Below, piece by piece: positions 1 to 6,225 of a stretch of 6,273 nt of DNA. Under the pieces are notes generated by a model. It had not been told where the DNA came from, did not search any database, and was given only the letters and a program-made list of their open reading frames with translations. Both the position numbers and the translations under genes were made by a program. The stretch's first letter is position 1; every line of letters begins with the position of its first letter. The DNA is from an uncultured Planctomycetota bacterium (GTDB lineage Bacteria; Planctomycetota; SZUA-567; JAFGNG01), in contig CAMZKK010000094.1 in NCBI GenBank assembly GCA_947311175.1, forward strand, positions 1-6,273, read 5' to 3'.

Positions 1-770
1 GTGATTATCTCATCTTCACTACCTTTGGCAATAACCACTTTAATTCCATTTGAGGTGGCACGAGCTGCAGCGTCAAGCTTGCTACTCATTCCTCCCTTAC
101 TCATTGTATTTTCAGCCCCCCCTGCCATTGCCAAGATTCGTTTGTCAATCGAATCAACACAAGAAATTACCGGACTATCCCCTTCTACCGGTGGTTTTTC
201 ATGAAGGCCATCAATGTCTGACAAGATAACCAAGCAATCAGCCCCAGACATTGCGGCAACCATACTGGACAATTGGTCATTATCACCGAATTGAATTTCC
301 TCAACCATAACAGTATCATTTTCATTTATGATTGGCACACATCCTGATTCAAGAAGTGCATTTAGGGTATTTTTGGCATTCAAATATCTTTCTCTAATAT
401 CTAATCCGTCACGAGTTAGTAACATCTGACCGATTGTAATATTATATTTGGAAAACGCCTCGCTATAATAACGCATCAACTTACATTGACCAACCGCAGC
501 AGATGCCTGCAACATTGACAAGGAATCAGGCCTCTGTTTTAATCCAATCTTAACAGCCCCTACCGCAACTGCACCACTCGATACCAAAATACATTCAATC
601 CCTCTTTGTTTAAGAAAATGGACCTGTTCAGCAATTGATGAAATCCGCGAGAGGTTAATCCCGTCAGTAAAGTCTGCTAACAAACTAGAACCAATCTTGA
701 CAACAACTCTCTTTGTTTCAAGTAGTGATGCACGATTGCTGATTAATGATTCAGTAGATATTTTTTTCAT
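1..770 (-). CDS. proB: Glutamate 5-kinase, N-terminal 256 codons (3' end outside window)
   Basis: ATP-dependent phosphorylation of L-glutamate to glutamyl 5-phosphate, the first step of proline synthesis in the cytoplasm. The minus-strand frame is open from ATG at 770 to the window edge. It reads as an amino-acid-kinase-family protein: VVVKIGSSLL (residues 22-31, nucleotide-binding loop), LVSSGAVAVG (62-71), the substrate-binding stretch IINENDTV (147-154) followed by FGDNDQLS (161-168), LSDIDGL (183-189), and SKGGMSSKLDAA (224-235). These are the hallmark ProB blocks in their usual order. The start is supported by AGGA five bases upstream and by the normal distance to the first kinase motif. 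The 3' end is missing, so it cannot be said whether a C-terminal PUA domain is present (about 370 residues) or absent (about 260). It is divergent from the operon at 983 and has its own putative promoter. Confidence 0.95.
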   Translation of the reverse strand, partial: MKKISTESLISNRASLLETKRVVVKIGSSLLADFTDGINLSRISSIAEQVHFLKQRGIECILVSSGAVAVGAVKIGLKQRPDSLSMLQASAAVGQCKLMRYYSEAFSKYNITIGQMLLTRDGLDIRERYLNAKNTLNALLESGCVPIINENDTVMVEEIQFGDNDQLSSMVAAMSGADCLVILSDIDGLHEKPPVEGDSPVISCVDSIDKRILAMAGGAENTMSKGGMSSKLDAAARATSNGIKVVIAKGSEDEII

Positions 771-801
771 TTCAATCCTAAATTACACAATAACTTAGAT
801 A

Positions 802-830
802 ATTATATAAACTTGCACCACTTCAATCAA
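802..830 (-). promoter_or_regulatory. Putative sigma-70-type promoter of proB
   Basis: On the minus strand a perfect -10 box TATAAT (802-807) lies 17 bases from a -35 box TTGATT (825-830, four of six consensus bases). The predicted transcript would start near 795 and have a leader of about 25 nt before the proB ATG at 770. The call rests on motif match and spacing only. In AT-rich DNA a chance match is possible, but the perfect -10 with ideal spacing at the right distance makes it credible. Confidence 0.55.
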
Positions 831-909
831 GTCAATAGATTAAGTTGTGCCATGTAATCCTATCCAAACTGCAAAATTTAGGATTATAACAAGGTACTCG
901 TAAGTTTAA

Positions 910-938
910 TTGACTTTGTAGTTGCATAATTGTAATAT
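910..938 (+). promoter_or_regulatory. Putative sigma-70-type promoter of the zinc-ribbon/TPR-recG operon
   Basis: TTGACT (910-915, five of six consensus -35 bases) is followed after 17 bases by TAATAT (933-938, four of six -10 bases). Transcription would start near 945, leaving a leader of about 38 nt that contains the strong ribosome site AAGGAG at 971-976. No other promoter-like site is apparent upstream of the four co-directional genes. Support is from motif and position only. Confidence 0.45.
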
Positions 939-970
939 AAAAAAATAAATAACTATTCATTATTAATATA

Positions 971-976
971 AAGGAG
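971..976 (+). promoter_or_regulatory. Ribosome binding site fixing the start at 983
   Basis: AAGGAG is separated by six bases from the ATG at 983. It is the strongest Shine-Dalgarno match in the window and selects this start, which also yields a complete signal peptide. Confidence 0.75.
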
Positions 977-982
977 CATTTC

Positions 983-1639
983 ATGAAGTTTACCTCAAAG
1001 TTTTTCGTATCGGCAATGGTTTTTATATTCTCTGTCAATCTTGCCCTTGCTGCATTTTGTGTTAAGTGCGGCACTAAACTCAAAGAAAATGTCAAATTTT
1101 GCCCTGATTGCGGTCATCGTCTTGGAGCACCACTCAATGAAGATACCAAGGTTAGAGCCAAACCAAAACCAGTGCCTGTTTATGAAGATATCGAAGAAGC
1201 GAATGCCTATTTTGACCTTGCGGAAAAAGAAGAAGATTCTGTAGGGGCATTTCTTTTACCACACATCAAAAAAAGACGGTATGAAAAAGCATTAAATCTT
1301 TACAAAAAAATCCTTGAGAAATGGCCAAATAGCAATAAGTGCGAGTATGCTGCCTACAACATTGCCAATATTTATGAAAGCTATGCATATAAAAAATATG
1401 ACAAAGCCATTGACTATTATAAAATGGTAATCGATATCAACCCACAAACAGTGCTTGATACAAGATTAAAGATTGCAACAGTTACCGAAGACAAGATTCA
1501 TGATTTTGAAGGTGCAATCCCTCTTTATGAAGAAACCATTGCAGATGCAAGAGTTCAAGACGAAAAAGAAAAAGCTGCAAAAAGACTAAAACGCTTGAAG
1601 AAAAAAATTGAATATTCAAAAAATAAGATTAGTAAATGA
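983..1639 (+). CDS. Exported zinc-ribbon and TPR-repeat protein of unknown function
   Basis: 218 residues. Residues 1-23 form a signal peptide: Lys2 and Lys6, a hydrophobic core at about 7-20, and an ALA site (21-23) for signal peptidase I. No lipobox fits, because the residues before Cys26 are AAF. Immediately after comes a double-CxxC zinc ribbon, CVKC (26-29) and CPDC (40-43) followed by GHRLG, like the short ribbons usually found at the N-terminus of cytoplasmic bacterial proteins. A Lys/Pro-rich linker (about 55-66) leads to helical repeats resembling tetratricopeptide repeats: RRYEKALNLYKKILEKWP (98-115), KKYDKAIDYYKMVIDINP (137-154) and FEGAIPLYEETIADA (175-189), and then a very Lys-rich tail. 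TPRs usually mediate protein-protein contacts; the partner is unknown. It is the first gene of the operon, and its TGA overlaps the next ATG. Export and zinc binding are inferred. If the hydrophobic stretch is not cleaved, it would be a membrane anchor. Confidence 0.8.
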   Translation: MKFTSKFFVSAMVFIFSVNLALAAFCVKCGTKLKENVKFCPDCGHRLGAPLNEDTKVRAKPKPVPVYEDIEEANAYFDLAEKEEDSVGAFLLPHIKKRRYEKALNLYKKILEKWPNSNKCEYAAYNIANIYESYAYKKYDKAIDYYKMVIDINPQTVLDTRLKIATVTEDKIHDFEGAIPLYEETIADARVQDEKEKAAKRLKRLKKKIEYSKNKISK

Positions 1640-2160
1640 TAAAAAATCAGCAATATATTATTGATGCATTTAATCTATTTTATCGCTGGGAAAGAACTGC
1701 CTCTACTTTTAGAGACACCCAAGATATTGGGAAAACAGTTAAAACGTCAATCAGCAAATTTTCAGAGTTTATATCTTCTAACAAAAAGCATTGCACACTG
1801 ATTGTTGACGGCGGGATAAAAGCTGGAAAATCCTTGCAATCAGGAATAAAGATTGAATACTCAGGTGGCGGACGCACTGCGGATGATGTAATATTAGAAA
1901 TTGTAAAAAAATCAACCTCACCTAATAGGCTGACCATTGTAACAACTGATCATGCTTTGGGAGGAAATGTAAAATCCCTTGGAGCCAAAGTATCTAGCGT
2001 AGAGCATTTTTTAACAGATGTCAGAGCAAAGAATCAAAACAAAAAATCAGACGCATCAGAACCACTAAGAAAATTCATCAAGCCAACCGAAAAAGAGGTA
2101 GAAGAATGGATTGAATTATTCGGAGATTGTTCTGATATAATTGAGGAAGAAAACATATGA
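1636..2160 (+). CDS. YacP-like NYN-domain protein, predicted ribonuclease
   Basis: 174 residues, matching the YacP-like branch of the NYN/PIN-like nuclease fold. Visible blocks are YIIDAFNLF (7-15, first acidic residue Asp10 and Asn13), TLIVDGG (54-60, Asp58), the SGGGRTADDVI stretch (76-86, Asp83 and Asp84) and IVTTDHALGGNVKSLGAKV (101-119, Asp105). The acidic residues fit a metal-binding nuclease centre. The C-terminus has a family-like segment, PTEKEVEEWIELFG (150-163). The studied Bacillus member of this family (Rae1/YacP) is a ribosome-associated endoribonuclease cutting mRNA; that role is family knowledge and is not shown here. The ATG overlaps the previous TGA (ATGA) and no good Shine-Dalgarno is visible, so translation is probably coupled to the upstream gene. 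The protein has no signal peptide and should be cytoplasmic. Confidence 0.82.
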   Translation: MIKNQQYIIDAFNLFYRWERTASTFRDTQDIGKTVKTSISKFSEFISSNKKHCTLIVDGGIKAGKSLQSGIKIEYSGGGRTADDVILEIVKKSTSPNRLTIVTTDHALGGNVKSLGAKVSSVEHFLTDVRAKNQNKKSDASEPLRKFIKPTEKEVEEWIELFGDCSDIIEEENI

Positions 2161-2600
2161 AATCGCTTAAAACTTTTTTTCTACTTGCATTTATTACCAT
2201 ACCAATAATTGAATTATATTTACTGATAAGCATTGGAAAAGCGATTGGAAGCTTAAACACAATACTTATTATTATTATCACAGGAGTCATCGGCAGCTCA
2301 ATGGTTCGTCATCAAGGAATACACACCTTAGAGTTAATTAAACAAGATATGGCATCTGGAAAATTCCCCGGTGATAGAATACTTTCAGGATTATTCATTC
2401 TTGTCGGCGGGGTACTGCTAATTACCCCTGGAGTATTTACCGACTTTATCGGTTTTATGCTAATGATTCCCGGCAACCGAAGACTTCTTGTAAGTTATCT
2501 AAAAAACAATTTTCACGATAAACTAAACAACTCGACTGGCAATGGAATGTTTTTTACCAATGCAGATAATATAAAAAATGACCATGACATAGAATTATAA
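2157..2600 (+). CDS. fxsA: FxsA family inner-membrane protein
   Basis: 147 residues. Family blocks are ITIPIIELYLLISIG (13-27), a second hydrophobic helix (about 34-48) ending in the MVRHQG motif (49-54), the FPGDRILSGLFILVGGVLL segment (70-88) and LLITPGVFTDFIGFMLMIPGNR (87-108). This gives about three or four membrane segments followed by a polar C-terminal tail from about 114. It fits FxsA, named for overproduction relieving phage T7 exclusion by the F plasmid in E. coli; the normal cellular role is poorly understood. The ATG overlaps the stop of the nuclease gene (ATGA), with AGGA at 2144-2147 nine bases upstream. The position between a predicted RNase and recG gives no clear functional hint. 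Confidence 0.88.
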   Translation: MKSLKTFFLLAFITIPIIELYLLISIGKAIGSLNTILIIIITGVIGSSMVRHQGIHTLELIKQDMASGKFPGDRILSGLFILVGGVLLITPGVFTDFIGFMLMIPGNRRLLVSYLKNNFHDKLNNSTGNGMFFTNADNIKNDHDIEL

Positions 2601-2614
2601 ACAGGCTATTTGGA

Positions 2615-4702
2615 ATGAAAAACAAAGACCCTAAACTAAGCGACTCTATTCAATTTATAAAAGGAGTTGGCCCGGCAAGAGCTGCAGATTTTATAAAACT
2701 CGAAATCAATACGGTCAACGATATTTTATTTACCTTTCCAAGAAGAATAAGTGATCGCAGTCAAATAATATCTGTCAATGAATCCAAAAAATTTTTCGGA
2801 AAAGATGTATCTTTGCAGGTTGTTGGAATTAGTGTAAACAAATCAAAACGAGGAAAAAAAGAAATCACAACTGTAATTTTCGGCGATGATACCGGAACAA
2901 TAGCGGGAGTCTGGTTTAATGCAACCTGGATTGAAGAGCAATTTATTGGACGTGAAGTTATTATTTTTGGTAAACTACAATACCGAAACGGGCAAATGCA
3001 AATCACCCATCCGAAGGTTGAATTTTGCGATGAAGGTAAAGAGAATGTTTCCGTAGGAAAAATTGTCCCGGTCTATCCATTGACTGGTAACCTCAATCAA
3101 GGTGCATGGCTAAGAATAATGAAAAATGTGCTTGCTCAATACTTGCCCCTCTTAGATGAATTTTATCCGGAAGATTTTCTCCAAAAAAGGCAATTGATGT
3201 CAAGGCAAGATGCTGTCAGGAATATGCACTTTCCCGATAACATCCATGCAGCAGATATGGCAAAACAACGTCTAATTTATGATGAATGTCTATTAATGCA
3301 ATTAGGAATTCTCTTTACTCGTCATCAAGATGATTGCAAACAAATCGGACGCTCCTTTAAGATAACAAGAGTGATTGATGAAAGAGTCAGAGCAATTCTA
3401 CCGTTCAAACTAACAAACGGACAAGAAACGGCAGTTGCCGAAATTATTGAAGATATGAAATCGCCAAAAGAAATGCATCGCCTACTGCAGGGTGATGTTG
3501 GTAGCGGAAAAACTGCGGTTGCATTCTACATAACACTATGTGCCGTTGCAAATAAAACACAAGTGGTAATAATGGCACCTACCGAGCTTCTTGCACGTCA
3601 ACACGAACAAACCTTTACTAAATTCCTTAGCCGTTCCTCAAAATCAAAAGTAAGAATTGCATTGCTAACAGGCGGAATGAAAAAATCAGTAAGACAGGTT
3701 AGACTTGCCAGCATCTCGTCCGGCTCTGTAGATATAATTATCAGCACTCACGCCACACTTCAGGAAGATGTGCACTTTGCAGACCTCGGTCTAATAATTA
3801 TTGACGAACAGCATAAATTTGGAGTTTCACAGAGAGCTGCCCTAAAACTAAAAGGTAACCATAGTGATGTTTTAGTAATGACAGCAACCCCAATTCCGAG
3901 AAGCCTTGCCCTTACCGTTTATGGCGACCTCGATATTTCTACCATAAAAGGCTCACCTCCTGGCAGAAAAAAGGTCAAGACAATGACTCCTGATTCAAAC
4001 AAGTGGCGAAAAATTTGGGATTTCCTACGTAAAGAATTTAATATGGGAAGACAAGCATATATCGTATCTCCATTGGTAGAAGAAAATGAAAACCTTGACC
4101 TACACAGTGCAATCGAGGCGTATGAAGCATTAAGAAAAGGAGAATTTTCATCCTTTAATGTTGGATTGCTTCACGGTAAAATGAAGCGAAAAGAACAAGA
4201 TGAGGTAATGAGGCAATTCAGAGAAGGAAAAATCGACGCATTGGTCAGCACTGTGGTAATTGAGGTTGGAGTTGACATTCCAAACGCAACAATCATGGTT
4301 GTCCTTCACGCCGATAGATTTGGACTTGCTCAACTCCATCAATTGAGAGGGCGAGTATCAAGAGGTAGTAATTTAGGATACTGTATCTTGATGACAGACA
4401 GCAAAAACACTGAAGCAAAAAAACGATTACAAATCCTTGTCGAAAGCAATGATGGTTTTAGAATAGCAGAAGAAGACTTGGCAATTCGTGGTGAAGGGGA
4501 ATTTTTAGGAACAAAACAACACGGACGAGGCTTTAAATTAACAAACTTGGTAACTGATTTTGAAATACTTAAAACTGCTAGAGACGATGCTTTGAAGATT
4601 TTAAAATCAGATCCGGAACTAAAACACAAATCACATCAAGCTATCAAAAAAGAGCTAATCAATCAACACGGTCATCAACTAATAATTGCCGGCTCCGGAT
4701 AA
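2615..4702 (+). CDS. recG: ATP-dependent DNA helicase RecG
   Basis: 695 residues, the usual full length for RecG. This superfamily 2 double-strand DNA translocase remodels stalled replication forks and branched recombination intermediates. Order of parts: N-terminal region with a helix-hairpin-like GVGPARAADF (17-26) and FPRR (41-44); an OB-fold wedge domain at about 60-155; motif I (Walker A) GDVGSGKT (293-300); PTELLARQ; motif II DEQH (397-400, a DExH box); motif III TATPIPRSLALTVYGDLD (423-440); motif V VVIEVGVDIPNA (547-558); motif VI QLRGRVSRG (576-584); and the RecG C-terminal block GEGEFLGTKQHG. All catalytic motifs are intact. The gene starts 14 nt after fxsA with only a weak AGG at 2603-2605. 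It ends one base before the stop codon of the opposing anti-sigma gene. Confidence 0.97.
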   Translation: MKNKDPKLSDSIQFIKGVGPARAADFIKLEINTVNDILFTFPRRISDRSQIISVNESKKFFGKDVSLQVVGISVNKSKRGKKEITTVIFGDDTGTIAGVWFNATWIEEQFIGREVIIFGKLQYRNGQMQITHPKVEFCDEGKENVSVGKIVPVYPLTGNLNQGAWLRIMKNVLAQYLPLLDEFYPEDFLQKRQLMSRQDAVRNMHFPDNIHAADMAKQRLIYDECLLMQLGILFTRHQDDCKQIGRSFKITRVIDERVRAILPFKLTNGQETAVAEIIEDMKSPKEMHRLLQGDVGSGKTAVAFYITLCAVANKTQVVIMAPTELLARQHEQTFTKFLSRSSKSKVRIALLTGGMKKSVRQVRLASISSGSVDIIISTHATLQEDVHFADLGLIIIDEQHKFGVSQRAALKLKGNHSDVLVMTATPIPRSLALTVYGDLDISTIKGSPPGRKKVKTMTPDSNKWRKIWDFLRKEFNMGRQAYIVSPLVEENENLDLHSAIEAYEALRKGEFSSFNVGLLHGKMKRKEQDEVMRQFREGKIDALVSTVVIEVGVDIPNATIMVVLHADRFGLAQLHQLRGRVSRGSNLGYCILMTDSKNTEAKKRLQILVESNDGFRIAEEDLAIRGEGEFLGTKQHGRGFKLTNLVTDFEILKTARDDALKILKSDPELKHKSHQAIKKELINQHGHQLIIAGSG

Positions 4703-4703
4703 A

Positions 4704-5372
4704 TTAAGCATTTTCTGATATATATTTTTGAAGAGCTTTTTTACTCCATATTTCAAATCGACGAACATTCGGAATATTTGATAGATTTAACAATACTAAA
4801 TTTTTATCATTGTTAAAGAGCTTTTCGCCAATAACAGGCGGTAGTGATAATTTACCTTTATTGATAGATATTCTATCAAGCATTGAAAACTGTTCACTTC
4901 CAACCATCTGTCTAAATGCCTTTTCCGATAGCTCATCCTTGCCATCGATAAAATAAACCCAAACACAACCATTTACATAATCTTTAGCAATATATGCAGT
5001 AGATGATTTTGTTACTTTAGAGACATCAAGAGTGTTGTTAATATATGGTAATTCGTTTCTGATAGCCCTTGACCTAATTCCAAATAATTGCTTCGCATGA
5101 TTAATTTCAGCAGTAACGCTATGCATCTCTGAATCTTTGTCTCTTACTTTAATTGCAATAAACACAAATAAGAAGATTGCCGCAATATGAACAATGGTAC
5201 TAACTGCATAGTATGGGTTTTTCTTGAGTCTTATGATAAATGAATCATTTGTAGATTTTGTTGATAATCGACGTGAGTTTGGTCTTGTTTTATTTGCAGC
5301 AATACTTGCTCTAACCTCGGCAAGTATTGTTTTTCCATTTTTTCGATTTTGATTAACTTCTAGAGCATTAAG
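4704..5372 (-). CDS. Anti-sigma factor, membrane-anchored C-terminal part (in the -1 frame of its N-terminal part)
   Basis: This minus-strand frame is open from just after an in-frame TAG at 5375 to TAA at 4704 (222 codons before the stop). It has no ATG, GTG or TTG before residue 70. The GTG at 5165 cannot be the true start, since it falls in the middle of a transmembrane helix. Reading from 5372: a basic, Ser/Thr-rich juxtamembrane region with ILAEVRASIAANKTRP (16-31) and IIRLKKNPYY (46-55), one membrane helix at about 54-74, then a region of about 148 residues predicted to be outside the cytoplasm. The external part belongs to no family I recognise; it contains hydrophobic/aromatic stretches such as CVWVYFIDGKDEL, and later IPNVRRFEIW. 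Fused to the zf-HC2 segment at 5360-5530 it makes a standard single-pass anti-sigma factor of about 275 residues. The boundary given is the maximum open frame, not a start codon. Confidence 0.65.
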   Translation of the reverse strand, partial: LNALEVNQNRKNGKTILAEVRASIAANKTRPNSRRLSTKSTNDSFIIRLKKNPYYAVSTIVHIAAIFLFVFIAIKVRDKDSEMHSVTAEINHAKQLFGIRSRAIRNELPYINNTLDVSKVTKSSTAYIAKDYVNGCVWVYFIDGKDELSEKAFRQMVGSEQFSMLDRISINKGKLSLPPVIGEKLFNNDKNLVLLNLSNIPNVRRFEIWSKKALQKYISENA

Positions 5373-5530
5373 CTATTCTTTATTGCTTTATTAATTTTTT
5401 GATACTCCTGATATTTCTTTGAACAGATAGCACAAGATTCAAGATGTAGCATCAAATCCGATTTAATTGTAGAATCTATTTCATCTTTAATCAAATCAAC
5501 AAGTATCAATTCAGCATCTTTGCAATTCAT
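5360..5530 (-). CDS. zf-HC2 anti-sigma zinc-binding module (56 codons; probably the N-terminal part of a frameshifted gene)
   Basis: A short frame directly after the sigma gene, with MNCKDAELILVDLIKDEI at the N-terminus and HLESCAIC (29-36), the Hx3Cx2C signature of ZAS/zf-HC2 anti-sigma domains. Such domains bind the partner ECF sigma factor and occlude its polymerase-binding surfaces. Two ATGs are possible: 5533, whose ATGA overlaps the sigma stop, and 5530. The GAGGA at 5536-5540 is five bases from the second and only two from the first, so 5530 is preferred. The frame ends at TAG (5360-5362), with the last residues KNSLML. This is unusually soon for an anti-sigma factor, and the missing membrane part continues at once in the -1 frame. 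A stand-alone soluble zf-HC2 protein is possible but less likely. Confidence 0.75.
   Translation of the reverse strand: MNCKDAELILVDLIKDEIDSTIKSDLMLHLESCAICSKKYQEYQKINKAIKNSLML
5361..5374 (-). other. Frame disruption between the zf-HC2 and membrane parts of the anti-sigma gene
   Basis: The zf-HC2 frame ends at TAG 5362-5360. The membrane-protein frame is blocked upstream by TAG at 5375-5373. The frame change therefore has to lie in the short stretch between. One extra A in the minus-strand TTAATG (5371-5366), making TTAAATG, would join KNSL to NALEVNQNRK with no stop. No classical slippery heptamer is visible inside this stretch. A one-base deletion, natural or from sequencing or assembly, is the simplest explanation. 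Confidence 0.7.
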
Positions 5531-6096
5531 CATATTCCTCGTTTCAATATTGGAGTTAATGCTTCTCTCAATTTCTCATATCCATTATGAATTCTACTTT
5601 TTATCGTTCCTATGGGAACTTCAAGAATTTCCGATAATTCTCGATATTTCATACCTTCAATTTCAGTCAATACAATCGCCATTCTCATATTTTCTGGAAG
5701 TTTATTTATTTCCGTCATTATAATTTCATTTAACTCTTTTTTTTCTAATATCTCAACTGGAGATTCATTAACATTTGCCATATTTTCAAGGGAATTTACC
5801 CCATCTTTCTCAATTACAATACCTTTGTCTCTTTGCTTTTTTCTAACAAAATCAAGCCAATTATTCTTAGCAATTTTATAAATATATGATGAAAATTTTC
5901 CATTCGGTTCATAAGAAGAAATTTTCATAACAAGCTTAACGAAGGTTTCTTGTAAAATATCTTCTGCGTCAGCTTGCGACGCACCTAACTTCCTAAAAAA
6001 AGAAAATAGTCTATCTTGGTATATTTCTATCAACTCTTCAATTGCAGTATCATCACCGGATTTAAATCTGCATATTAGCTCAATATCTTTTTCCAT
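5530..6096 (-). CDS. ECF-type RNA polymerase sigma-70 family factor
   Basis: 188 residues from ATG 6096. Sigma region 2 spans about 22-88: a helix around DRLFSFFRKLGASQADAEDILQETF (part of 28-52) and the promoter -10-recognising helix near SSYIYKIAKNNWLDFVRKK (69-87). A linker follows at about 89-122. Region 4 spans about 123-180: LPENMRMAIVLTEIEGM (133-149) and the helix-turn-helix YRELSEILEVPIGTIKSRIH (151-170). Regions 1 and 3 are absent, as in group 4 (ECF) factors. A GTG lies one codon upstream at 6099; ATG is preferred because AGG (6103-6105) sits six bases away. The stop overlaps the first ATG of the zf-HC2 anti-sigma frame, so the two are translationally coupled. Its regulon and signal cannot be read from this window; control through the downstream membrane anti-sigma is inferred from context. 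Confidence 0.93.
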   Translation of the reverse strand: MEKDIELICRFKSGDDTAIEELIEIYQDRLFSFFRKLGASQADAEDILQETFVKLVMKISSYEPNGKFSSYIYKIAKNNWLDFVRKKQRDKGIVIEKDGVNSLENMANVNESPVEILEKKELNEIIMTEINKLPENMRMAIVLTEIEGMKYRELSEILEVPIGTIKSRIHNGYEKLREALTPILKRGI

Positions 6097-6225
6097 CACA
6101 TACCTATAACGATTAAAACTTTCATTTGTTCATTAAATTTCGCTTTTTTTATTTTTTTTTTGCTCTGGCTTTCTTAGTTTGGTAAAAAATTACTTGCCGG
6201 CAATTTGTTCTTTAAAAAAATAAAT
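6097..6225. other. Upstream region of the sigma gene, with a long A/T homopolymer tract
   Basis: About 130 bases with no coding signal. It contains T7-A-T10 on the plus strand (6144-6161), i.e. an A-tract on the strand of the sigma gene about 48-65 bases before its start codon. This could bend DNA or act as an UP-like element. A 10-bp perfect palindrome TTGCCGGCAA lies at 6194-6203. I see no convincing housekeeping promoter or terminator. Confidence 0.4.

Noticed and set aside
1..204. Plus-strand open frame from the left edge
   Set aside because: It lies antisense to clear proB coding sequence and resembles no known protein.
832..1095. Minus-strand 87-codon frame across the intergenic region and the start of the TPR gene
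   Set aside because: It is antisense to the signal peptide and zinc-ribbon codons, has no family resemblance, and covers the putative promoters.
4731..4825. Repeated AAGAGCTTTT at 4731-4740 and within 4815-4825
   Set aside because: Both copies lie in coding sequence in different codon contexts, and a loop-free palindrome of this AT-rich kind is expected by chance.
4704..5165. A 153-residue gene starting at GTG 5165
   Set aside because: The GTG lies within the hydrophobic helix, and the same frame continues upstream for 69 more codons with protein-like sequence. No ribosome site was seen.
5231..5338. A 35-residue minus-strand frame starting MEKQYLPRLEQ, overlapping the anti-sigma membrane frame
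   Set aside because: It has no ribosome site, ends quickly at TAA, and overlaps the frame that continues into a clear membrane helix. It looks like an out-of-frame shadow.
5520..5881. Plus-strand open frames opposite the sigma gene
   Set aside because: They are antisense shadows of a well-supported sigma factor with intact regions 2 and 4.
6194..6203. Palindrome TTGCCGGCAA followed on the minus strand by a T-run, as a terminator for the right-edge gene
   Set aside because: With a 4-base loop only three base pairs remain in the stem, too weak for an intrinsic terminator. It may be a protein-binding site or chance.
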